A DNA stretch of 64,000 nucleotides, from positions 1 to 64,000 of the forward strand of contig JADGJL010000024.1 in the NCBI GenBank assembly GCA_027600665.1. The letters run 5' to 3'. The stretch is from Irineochytrium annulatum (Eukaryota > Chytridiomycota > Chytridiomycetes > Chytridiales > Chytridiaceae). The notes under the pieces were generated by a model. That model was not told the origin of the DNA and ran no database searches. It was given only the letters and a program-made list of their open reading frames with translations. Positions within the stretch are counted from its first letter, which is position 1. Every line of letters begins with the position of its first letter. Both the position numbers and the translations under genes were made by a program. Positions 32,863 through 43,849 of the stretch are shown here, piece after piece.

Positions 32863-35800
32863 ATGGGTGGCGATGGGGACATTGTTGAGCGTCTGGGAGG
32901 CCTCGACACGGTGGAGAAGAAGGAGAGCGCGCTTTTTCAATGGTTAACGACCATAGAGCGCGAGCTGAATATGGAATATCGAAATGTAAGGAGGCGAGGC
33001 TTTTGGCATTTATCGATTGGAGAAGAACGCGAGCTCCCAGCGCCAAAGCTCAATAGAGCCTCTTCTGCTGCAATTCTTGGCAAGCTCTTCACCGAAGCCA
33101 TCGCGGCCTACAAGGCAGATTATTGCCAGAATTCTAGTTCTCTTTTATACAAGAGGGGATTCTCGTACACTCTTTGATACCATGACATTCTTGCAAGGCG
33201 TGATATCGAATAAAAAGATTGACGATTCTCTAATTAACACGTGAGAGGTGCATCACTGAAACGAAACAGCCTAACAAATTAAGCGCGGCAATTCATTGTC
33301 TGGGTCTTCTTACACAGCATGTCGGGGGCAAAGTGAGCGACTGGTACTTGTATGGAACTTACACGTTTAGGTGCTGTCACTGTTTGCTGAGACAGTTTCG
33401 TTGTTTGTACGGACCCTGAAGGGATGCAAAGAGGCAGATGTTCGTTTGTATTCGATGCCTCTTTGTAACGTTGTGTAGGTCATACTTCGCGGAGAGACAT
33501 TTCGATCATTTTCATGTGCACTGATTGGGGCGGGAAAATCTGTTGGCGACGCGCCTCTGAGAGACATGGTCAAGCTAGCGAAAGCCGGCATGGCCGATAA
33601 ATACTGCCTCATCCGAGCCGTCGCCGCCGAGGCACGTGACTCAGAATAAACGGTTACTAACATTTTTTGTTATAGTTTTACGAATCTATGTACAAATACA
33701 CATCAGTCATCAAGCCGACGAGAATTGATGACTACGAGACGTTTTTAACTGTTTGCTGGAAGGCATGTGACGGCGCAAACTTTCTTGTTCGACGCTCCGT
33801 TTCTTCCCTTGTCGGCACGTTCCTGTCTATGTCTCAGCTCAGCCCCGACGTCACTCGCGCTGTCAAATCCTCGACGGGAAAGGAGGCAAAGAAGAACGAA
33901 TTTTTGATTCTATCCGTCGACGAATTGCTCGGCCTGTTGTCTGGCGCATATAATAAGTTTCAAGCTAAAGATGTTCGAATTGGCATAATTGAATCCTATG
34001 CGGGTACAATCCGCACCCTGGGGCAGTCGTTTCTGCAGACGTATTACCTTTCAATATCGAAGCACATCTTTAGCCTGGTCGGAAGTCTGAAGTTGTCCAA
34101 TTCCGAGTCGGAAACTCTGTGGACCAGAGAAGTTTTCACCTTCATCTTCCGTGACATTGTCGGCAAAATGCTCCCCGAATCAGGGCAGTTAATGGCTTTG
34201 GGAGATCTAAGCCAGAACTGGCTCTCTGTACTGTCAAAGCCTGCTAGCATTCAACCTGCGGGAGAAGTTGTATCGCCAGAGCTTCAAGTCGTCTTTGCCT
34301 TAGATGAAATATCATGCTTGATACTGAATTTGGGGTCTGCTGCCTCCAGTTTGGACAATAGCTTGTATGAACAGCTGACAAATCTGTTATCCACCCCGTC
34401 TCGACCGGTCAACGTTTCACTTGCTCTCTGTCTCCATTCTCTTTGTCTCGCTCGGCCGAGACTGCTTTCAAAATTGATTGAGAAACTGCTTAGTCTTATA
34501 CAAAAGGAGATTCCTAGTTTGCATGGGGAACGCCCGGAGGTGTTGTCGAGAATTTGTGGATACGGCAACATACTTGCGGCCGTTATAAGTGTGATCCCGG
34601 CAAGAAATTTGTATGCTTCGTTCGATTCCGCCGCCGCCGTTTTCTCTATTGGAATCCAATTGATTAAGTTAAGCTCTGCATCAAAAGACCTTAGAGTTGG
34701 TATCGCTCAAGTTCAAGTCGGCTGGACTCTCTTAGGTTCCATTATGGCCCTTGGTCCGGACTTCGTAAAAGTCCACATAACGCAACTGTTGCTCTTATGG
34801 AAATCTGTCTTTCCAAAACCAAGTTCAAAAGATGCGTCGTGTTCATCCGAGTTGGAGTGGACCTACATTCTTACCTCACGTGACGCGGCTTTGGCAGCGC
34901 TGCACAGCTTTCTGTTTTTCAACTCTGAAAGCCTTGTCTCTATCGACGTAGCGAAGCGCATTGTTGTATATTTAAACAACATCGTTACGTTTGTTTCAGC
35001 GTTGCCACCGACCTACCCGGCTTCAACCCAGCAGGCAAAGCAAAAATTAGTTTTTATCGAGTACGCTCTTAAGTCCAGACTGTATCGCTGTTTTACGTTA
35101 ATCAGGCCGTCTTCTTGTTTTGAAACCACCTACGATCTATTGATCCGCGCGTCGGTTGAGACGTTCGCACCTGATCCGGATGCTATAGTTGACAGATTAA
35201 CGATACCTGCAGAGAAACCGTTAACGGCTATCGAATGTCCGCTGTTATCGACTTTCTCTGCGGAGGGAGTTGCTGATGTAACGGATGCGACGGCAGATGG
35301 TGGTGGCAGCAACTCTGTGATAAAACTCCGTGAAACTGATGTTCGCCGTGTAGAGTTGCTATTGGACGGCCGATCGTTGGGGAATGCTGAAAATGACAGT
35401 AGCTGTTTGTTCATCGCTCGATCTGAGCGCAATAGGAGTAAACCCGCGCCGGGGTTGCCAACTGTTGAGGCTGCAAATGCGGCCATTTTGTTGTTTGCGT
35501 CGCTATTTAGTCTCTTGACGCTGAACGCGCAAGAATCCGTCTTGGATAGCTTATTGAAATATGTGAAATATTCCGGACCGAAGGTAACCGCTGGCAGGAA
35601 GTTAGCCATTCAAACCAACGTCGTTGTTGCATGTATCGGTTTGCTTCGTTCTGGAACGGCGAAAAAAGGAAACATTTCGGCCGGTCGCATCGCCCAACTT
35701 ATTCGTAGTATCGCCGAGGTAATTTACTGTTGCTCCTTTTTGCTTACTTACGGGTTTTTAGGCAACCTTAACATGCGAGAATCTCAATCTTCGAATAATA

Positions 35801-38800
35801 TCTAGTGAATGCCTGGGCAGACTGTGCGGCGCTGTCTCCTCTGGGCCTTTTGTTAACCAACTGATCCAATTCTTCGTGGATCAGATTATTAATATAAGAG
35901 ACCCAGATTCGAGGGCCAGCTGCGCTTTAGTACTTGGTTCGATACATAGCCATCTTGGTGGTATGGCCACCGGGGCTCACTTGAAAACAATCGTTGGAAT
36001 CTTGCATTCGTTAGCAAGCGATGGTCATCCGATGGTTCATTCTTGGGCACTTTATTCGCTTTGGTTAACGATAGAGAGTGCAGGCGTTATGTACGGCCCG
36101 TTTGTGAACTCAACGCTCTCGTTAGTAATCAAGCTGTTTATGGCGAGCACGCACGACCGCGGATCGTACCAAGTCAACTCAGGTCCGGATACCAACAACG
36201 ACGTATACCCCATCATCGGCAAGCTTTTGCACGCACTGGTTGGAGTGGTTGGGCCTGAGCTTGGCCTACTTGTTAAAGTGAGGGATCTCTGTTTCGGGGT
36301 GTTTGAGGAGTTAAGAAACGATGAGGACCCGTTCGTCATTGTGGAGGCTATCCGATGTGTGCAAAACTTGATTTTGTTTGCCCCTGCAAATGTTGACATC
36401 CCAACACTTGTTCCATTCCTGCAAGGACAGCTCAGCGGACACAGTAAAAATCAAGGGTTTTTGATGCGGAAGGCGGCGGTTACCTGTTTATATCAGTTAA
36501 CGCAACGGAATCCCGGCGTGGTACTGGAGGCGGTCCCAAGTAGACAACTGGAGGAACAGCTTTTTGCCTTACTAGATGTTGAGTCAGACGAAGTTGTCCG
36601 AGCCGAGATAAAAGACATTCTCGTCAGCCTACTCAAATTTGTCGCGCCTTCATCTCCCTCCAGATGGGTCGACCTTTGTAAGAGTATACTCGCGAAAGGC
36701 GGCTTGTCTACAAAGGAAGCCCCCTACACAGATCCCGGGGAAGCTCAAAGAACTACGGCCGACGACGAGGACGAGGAAGCTGTCGTGGACGTTAAGCCGA
36801 AACAGAAAGATATCCCAGCTACGCTGGGCGATGCTTCTAGAATTGTTGTTGTTCTGCTGCCGCGATGGCGCACGCAAGTCTTTGCTCTGCTATGTCTTCG
36901 TCGTGTCTTGCACGTCACAATTGCAAGCGGTGTGGTGGCCCACTTAGATCTTAAGATCGCTCGGTTGCGACGAGACGAGACGGGCTCAGACTTTCTAGTG
37001 TCAAGATTGATGGACATCATCAGAATAGCCTTCAGCTCGGCAACGGACAACGTCGACGAGTTGCGAATAGAGGGCCTGCGTTTGTTACAAGACGTTCTCG
37101 AGGTAAGGATGTCGTAGCCATCCTCGTCTGATCCGCGCAGACGTTTTCTAGCTCCGAGGACCCCGATTTTGAGGAGCACTCGGTATTGGAGCAGTACCAG
37201 GTAGAATGCCTTTCGGTGCTTCCGTAATGACCGCGCGATTTGCAGGCTCAAATCAGCGCTGCTCTTACGCCAGCATTCAGCAATGAAACGTCTCCGGAAA
37301 TCAAGAGCTTGGCATGCAAAGTTTGCGCAATATACGTGGGAAGCGGCATCAATAAGGAGCTTTTGACATTGAACCGGCTCATAAAACTTCTCGGCAATAT
37401 GCTTGAGTTATGTCAAGGTGTCGAATGATTTTAATACGTAGCTCATTATGTGTCGCCTAGACTCATCACGAAGTAACGCGAAAATGAGTAGCCACGAGTT
37501 TAGTATGCTCAAGCTCTCGGTCTTCACCTCTTGGGCGAGGTTGAACCTTTCAAGTCTTCAGCACTCTTACTTGCTAAAAGTCGTCAGACCGTACGGCCTT
37601 CAAGTTTATCTTCACAAACTAACTAGCTAAAGGCATCGGGAAACGCTCGCCAAGTCGTGGCTTTTGCTTCTTCGTGAATTTGCGCGCTTGAAAGCAGACG
37701 TAGATGTCCTATCGCCGTTAAATTTGAGTGCTACGGAGGATCGCACAGGGTCTTCAAACTCAGACATGTACTTGGCAGCCACCCGCCATGTTATCTTACC
37801 GGTAGTGCTTTGCTGAGCTATTTTAACTCACTACGATTAAGTTTTATACGGAAAATTGGTTGGTCGTTTTGCAATCTGTCACGAGCCTTGTTGAATCGGA
37901 CACCGACATTATTACGAATGTCTTACAGAAAGATACTGAAGGTCACTCCAAAATTTACGTATTAATGGGGCTATGTGTGGAGGCGATTGCAAATGCAGGC
38001 GCACAATCAAAAAGCAACTTGGCATCCTCAGGGCATTTTGAGTCGGCGGCTATAACAAAGGCTGATCGAACTTTAAACATCGCCCTCGCGTGTTTAATAC
38101 AGATATTAAAGCCTTCGATTATTTCCATGGATGACTTCCGGAAGCCGTTGTTTCTCGAACTCGTGAACGTCTTAGACAGGTTGTTGCAAACGGAGGACTC
38201 CTCGATTCATGTGACTGTTATGAGGCTTGTGCAGCACGTTGTTCAGAAGTATGGAGACCTCTTCATTTTAGATGACGAAACTGTGTTAGAGAAGTACGTG
38301 ACCCACCGTAAGACCAATAACTAAAGTCTAATGAAGGACCCTTGTTGAAAACAACGTCGCTGATTTGACGTTTTCTCAACCTAGCCCGACGGTGCCGCCG
38401 GGGTCGAAATTGTACGCTTTATGGAAGCTCATCATAAATGCGTTCCTGTGTTACCTTCCCAGTTTGTCCAGCAGTCCGGCCGCAGCCTGTTTGCGTTGAT
38501 TCTTTATCAATACTCTAACGTTTACAGTCCACTCATTGAAGGCAACACCAGCCCTAGCTGCCTCTTTATTGATTGCGGCCGTGGAAACTGTCACTTCTTT
38601 GTTAACGTGTGAGCGAGTCCGCCAAAAATATCTTGCAGCCCTTCTCCCTCACCTCTTGTACATCTATTTAAGTACGTATTGCTTTCTGTTTGTGGGTACT
38701 AAGTTTGCAGCTATCCTGGACAACGACAAGTTTTCTAGCAATGTCGCACCATCAATATTGGCTAGCCTGACTATTATTTTGAAGTCAGTACCTTCCGAGG

Positions 38801-39637
38801 AAGGCGAATTGTCGCAATCAATAAGGTCATTTCTATCTAGCGCAATTGACGCTGCAACCCGGACATTGTAAGATCTTATTTTCTTCATGTGGCCTTAGCA
38901 TTGATATACGTGTTTCGCAGTGAGGATTGCGAGGGCAGTGAATTGGCCGTCACAAATTTGATTCTCTCCGCCACTATCATAACCACCCTGAATTCTACAA
39001 CAGCATTCCACCGCAACATACAAGAGCGACTGGTTGCTCTTTTTGTTGCCGCTTTGAACTCTGGGAATGATACGGTAGGATACAGAAAGTTCACGGTGGC
39101 TAAAACGTATAAGCTACTCAATACCGCCCTGACGGGCATGCGTAGTTTGATCGCTTTAGGAACAACGGACGGTGGAAAGGTCGAAACTAGCGGAGCATCG
39201 TATTCGCGCTTGCTTCTTCCTCATCTCGTGGTCTTTTTGTCAACTTGTAAAGATAGTCGAGCTATAGACGAAGGTGTAAAGTTAATACTCCTTGTTTACC
39301 AAGCGCGGCATAGTATAGGTAACAGTTACTAGCGGTCCATCTCTTACCTGCATTTGTAGAATTGTTACGCGCCATCGTTAAACTGCTAGTGAACGTGCTG
39401 GAAACCAGTGATCCGGATACTCACAAACTCGTAACCGCGCATTTGCTTAGTTTAGCGTCATTGGACCAGCAACAGTTTAAGGCGGTAGTTGCCGGCCTGA
39501 CTGGAAGTCGCAAGGCGCATTTGGAGGCAGCTTTCAAAAATCTTATATCGTCGGCGGCCTCAGCAGATGAACGAGGAATCGCCTTATCCACCAACTCAGC
39601 ATCTGGACCAAAAATCAAGCTAATGTCCTTTGTATAG
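32863..39637 (+). CDS. LAA1: HEATR5/Laa1 HEAT-repeat protein of AP-1 and endosomal traffic
   Basis: A roughly 2,000-residue all-helical protein in more than fifteen exons separated by short introns. The start at 32863 opens GGDGDIVERLGGLDTVEKKE. Collinear HEATR5 blocks follow: SSSPKPSRPTRQIIARILVL, RRSVSSLVGTF, VGWTLLGSIMALGPDFVKVH, SRASCALVLGSIHSHLGGMA, HSWALYSLWLTIESAGVMYG, VLLPRWRTQVFALLCLRRVL, EQYQ, LACKVCAIYVGSGI, SAIDAATRTL, and the C-terminus SGPKIKLMSFV, parallel to the KLKTSFF end of animal HEATR5. Several joins use 38-48 nt introns, for example a 39-nt one between KEAD and VILRGE near 33455. Laa1/HEATR5 binds AP-1 with aftiphilin-like partners and helps retrieve cargo between trans-Golgi and endosomes. 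It converges on the Jupiter-like gene, with 34 bp between stops. Confidence 0.92.
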
Positions 39638-39671
39638 AGCCAAATGTGGCGTAGAGCTCGTTTTCAATGTA

Positions 39672-40843
39672 TTAAAAGATAATCTGGCTCTTCGTGTGGG
39701 ATAAGACCTTCTTGCCCCTCCCATTGCGGTCGCGATTGATATCGGAGGAAGAAAGACCGCTTATCCTGTTTGGCGTGGCCATGCCCGAGCTACCTTCCTC
39801 CCTCCTGACTTCTTCGTCGTCGAAGAACGAAGCCCTCCTGGAGCCATCGTTGTTCTCAAAAAGAGACGTTCTCGGCTGGTCATAATGGCGCCGCCCTGAT
39901 CTAGGCGTTTCGCCGTGGCTGGGCGGATGGATTAAGGAGGCCGACTTCTGTCTGCGACTCATATTGGGCGTAAGCTCCTCTGACGAAAAGTTATCGAAGG
40001 AGCTCGCCATTTCAGTGTAACGTTCGTTGGAAGCGAACGGAATCGAGTTCAAGTTCCGCTGTCCACCCTTCAGGGCAAAGCTTTCGTAAGACTCGTCTAT
40101 GCCTCTACCTACAAATTAATCTTCAGTGAACGCCGACTTTATTGTAACGATCCTTACCCGAAGCTTGCTGACTCTCGGCAACATTTAGCGATGCGCCCAT
40201 TCCTCCAAAACCACTCCCGCCCTGACGCCGCCCACTCGGCGTATCTGAGGTGGCAAAGCTAGGTCTATACCCCTGCTCCGCTGAATAGTCTCTGCTGTCG
40301 TGCATATACTCCTCATCGGCAGGCATCACGTCACGAGCTTGCGAATCGTTGAAAAACTGCGAAGGAGCTAAGGAAGAATTTTGCATTAGCGAGGGGCAGC
40401 ATACGGAGGGCAGGACATGCAAGGCAAGTACCGCGAGAGTATCCGTTGTCACTGGGAAAATTTTGAACCTGGGGAGAAGCCTCTCGACGTACATGGCCTC
40501 CACCCGCGAAGTTGCCCCCCGACGAGCCCACCCCGAAAATATCACTTGCCATCCTCTGGCTCCTGGGGCCGGACTGGTAAGTTGCCTGCGACGGCTCGTC
40601 GAAATTAAAAATGTTGGAGGCGTTCCGATCAAGCCTGCCATATCTCTTCGAGGGCGGTAGAGCCGACGCAGAGGCGCCCAGGCTGAAAATATCCGAGTTC
40701 TGCTGGCGATCCTTAATGTCGAGCCATGACACTAGAGCGGGTGAGTCAATAAGCTTGATTCGGTAAGGGGTGGCTCTACATGGAGCGTTGGAGACAGAGC
40801 CTCCAGATCCCCTGTTACGGCCAGATGCCGACGATGAAAGCAT
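39672..40843 (-). CDS. Jupiter/HN1 (JPT)-like microtubule-associated small protein
   Basis: At least four exons; later splices have clear GT..AG ends (for example GTAAGG at the SQQASG join). The protein is disordered and Ser/Gly/Arg-rich. The part that suggests the family is a spaced series SDIFSLG, NASNIFNFDEP, RMASDIFGVGSSGG, which recalls the SNFSLGFDEP and MASNIFG blocks of Jupiter/HN1 proteins, small microtubule-associated or cell-cycle proteins in animals. Another part reads DEEYMHDSRDYSAEQGYRPS. The C-terminal exon is rich in basic and Ser residues (RRASFFDDEEVRREEG). The call rests on short motifs, so a plain disordered fungal protein is possible. It sits 34 bp from the HEATR5 stop and 120 bp from the IFT52 stop. 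Confidence 0.55.
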
Positions 40844-40963
40844 CTTGTGAAGCGGAGTTTAAACTGTAAGTTTGTTGACCTTTTCGGAGACCTTATGGCA
40901 ACCTGGCGATGCATTCGTATCAAGGTTCTGGTAAGGGATGCAACAATCCATATGCATATACAT

Positions 40964-43194
40964 CTATTGATTGAGTTTCTTCCACCCGACAACGGAACGG
41001 AACACACTATCTAGAATATGTCGGGCATCGCGTTTATCAATGGCAAGTAACTCTGTAATACCCAGTATATCTCCACATTCCCGTATGTAGTACTCGACAT
41101 CATCGTCATTGCCTGTGATTGTTTAGTTGCAATAGAACAAACTAAAAGGGTAAATCTCACATTTGTTTGTTAATTGAGCTATTCGGACTCGTTCGGAAGC
41201 GAATTGCTCATCCAGGTCGAAAAGGTCTAGCGAGGGTGGAGGGAGTTCACGAAGCGCTGGGGGGAAGACGGCAGGTTGAAGAGGTGGTAGTGGCGTTTCG
41301 AACTGTTTTGGGGTGAGGAACGGCCACAGGGGGAATATCAAACCTGAGGTTGGATTAACGAGAGTGGCTCGTGTTTCAGACGTATTTCCTGTAATGTCTT
41401 GTCAGTCCGCTCCTCACTTTAAAGGCCTCCAAACCTCGTATAATTTTACGGCTTTCGGAATCAAGCCCGTGTCAAAGCGGAACAGGTTCACGTCGAATAA
41501 GGTCGTGAAATCTTTAGGCAAATCTTCGCTTTCCTACGTTATTAGGTTTGAAGCACGCAAGCGGGGCGCGAACCTGAAGTCCACACCTAAGTACTTCCGA
41601 CAGCTTTGATGTGTCTGGGAGATAATGATAGTCCGATATATCCGGCTCGCTCGCGTCGATGGAGTTCAGTGTTATCTTATCTACAGCCCGAATAAACAAA
41701 AGGAAGTTCCGAACCGGCTTACCTGACGTGCAGAACTGTATCAATACATCAAACAACTTCCCGTTCTCCTCCCTATCGATGTAGTTGTCGGAAAACATAA
41801 TTCCCGAACCGATCACTACCAGTTTGCCTTTACCGCTCTTTAAAAGATCAGCTCAAATGCGCTACGATTAAGGTTGTACCGGGTTTATGTATGCGGCGCC
41901 AATGGGGCGATTTAGAGGGTACGAGACTGTCCCAGATGACAAGATCGGTATAGCCGGCTTTTGCACATTAAGACTCGCCCCGAACGGGTATACGAACGAT
42001 AGACAGCTAATTCATTAGATCGAGATATATAAAATATAATACCTCGTGTTAAATCGGCTCATTTCTGCTGACGCCAAGCTTCCTCCGGTGTCTCCCACCC
42101 CGATGCGCTTCCCGGCGGCCTTGTTAAGCTCTCGGTTAAGGACACCGTTCGATACGAAGACCTCCTTCGGATGGAAATATTTGTAGTACACCGTTCTTGT
42201 CACGGAATCTTCGATCCGTCAGCATATCAGATCATTGCTATGAGTTCTAACCAGCATTAACCATGATCCCATACTCCTCCAACAGGTAGTTGAAGTTCGT
42301 GTTATAACTTGACTCGCCGCCCTCGCCAGCAAGGTATAGAATCGAACCGCCTCGCTCCATAAACAGCTTTAAAGCTTCGAACTTGCCAAACATTAGCAAT
42401 TTAAGGCGTCTGATCGCCACCCACCTCTGCCATCGAGAACTTTTCTCGGGGAGCTCCAAAAATCAGCAAAGAAGCGTCGTTGACCTTTGAAAGATTCATT
42501 TCCTCTTTGTATCTGAAGGTGACAACAACGCAAGTTTAGCGACCAGACTACATCCGCGGAATCGGTCTCTAAAATCGAACAAATCTCACAGTCCAATTTT
42601 AAATCCATTGCGGAGTCTTCGTTGCAGGTTTTTCAATCCGTTGCTCGGCGTCAAACTCTCCTTTTTAGAGATGTTGAACAGAATCATCGGAGTGACATTC
42701 TTCCCCGGCACTTGTCCGTGAGCCGCCATGACATGAGTATATGGCAAAACACCCAGTATGTCTGTCGACGGTGTAACGCTATTCAACGACGACGAGATTG
42801 ACGCCGAGTTAATGCTCCCTCCATGCGCCGATGCGGAATTTAATCCTGAGACAGATGGGCGCGCCGATGATGACGCCGTGGCTGGTCCATGTGCAGCCGC
42901 AGCTCCAGGGTGTGACCCAGCAGAGTGTTTAGACACCGAGGTTGCCGACGAGACGGGGTGGTGTTGCTTTGATGCAGACGAAGGGCCGGAAATGGATTGT
43001 GTGGATGAGGATGCGGCGGCCATTGTAGATGGAGCTGTCGCGGCCGCAGCGGCTGTCCCGCCAGAAAGATGTCGTATAGCGCCTTTGGAAGGTGTTGCTT
43101 GTGAATGCATTGATCCTTCGGTTGACGCCAGCATCTTCCGCGCTGAGGGGGACTTCGGGAGATGATCGTCAATCTGACTGTCGTCCAAACGCAT
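40964..43194 (-). CDS. IFT52: IFT52, intraflagellar transport complex B subunit
   Basis: The hallmark of a flagellated organism in this window. Conserved blocks in order: VTPMILFNISKKESLTPSNG, NLQRRLRNGFKI, LLIFGAPREKFSMAEFEALK, FMERGGSILYLAGEGGES, NYLLEEYGIMVN, VYYKYFHPKEVFVSNGVLNR, ELNKAAGKRIG, GSGIMFSDNYIDREENGKLF, DPDISDY-type acidic segment, LKHEPLSLIQPQFETPLPPL, LQPAVFPPALRELPPPSLDL, FDLDEQFASERVRIAQLTNK and YYIRECGDILGITELLAIDK. The stop is at 40964-40966. About 155 Ser/Ala/His-rich residues precede the GIFT domain when the ATG at 43194 is used; an internal ATG (MAAHGQVPGKN) would give a normal N-terminus. IFT52 is a core IFT-B1 scaffold that carries tubulin and other cargo into the flagellum, here the zoospore tail. 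Confidence 0.95.
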
Positions 43195-43849
43195 GAGGAT
43201 GCGTACAGTCGATCGACCTAATGCTAAGCTCTTGATACACGCCCAACCCCTGCCAAGTCGTCAGCGAGGCGCCCGATGCTGAAATGTTAGATGGCCTCAA
43301 GAAACGCTTGAGCTTTCTTCAAGGGCTCGGTTAACACAAAGAGCCATTATAAGACAGAGTATGGAACGAAGAGAAAACTGCTTACAGACGTAGGGTGACC
43401 ACAGAAGGCTGGTGATGTGATATGGGATTGCGATTAGACTCCGCTCAGAAGGTAGGTCAAATTGCCCAGCGGCCGCTTTAACGAAGCGCGAAGCAGGCGA
43501 GCTACTCAGCCCTTTAAACGCAACGCCGCGCATCGCGGGTTCTTTAGGCTTAAAAGGAAGGCGATGAAGCCTGATGAGCCATGGTCGCTGGCTTCGTAAC
43601 TCCCGACCTTATCCGTAGCTTCCTCTGATGCTTGTGTTGCTCTCCTGCTCCTAGTGGCCTTTATCCACCTGTTGGTTGAGCTTAGAAGAGACACCATCCT
43701 TCCCAGACCGCGGACAGAAAACGTCTTGGCCAGCGGGAAACCTTCATGGCTGTGCCTCTCACCGCCTGATCATCCTTTTAACATGTGGTATCTCGCGAAT
43801 ATGAACGAAACTCTATTTACTATATATGTATATCGTCTCCTGTTCCACC
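43195..43849. other. Intergenic region upstream of IFT52
   Basis: About 650 bp between IFT52 and the stop of the RasGAP gene, both on the minus strand. It should contain the IFT52 promoter and the RasGAP 3' untranslated region. Minus-strand frames at 43297-43533 and 43506-43697 are open, but their products resemble nothing I know. Confidence 0.4.

Noticed and set aside
42758..43165. Plus-strand acidic, Ala-rich frame of 135 codons
   Set aside because: It is the complement of the Ser/Ala-rich IFT52 extension. Its composition follows from codon bias on the other strand, and no splice or family signal supports it.
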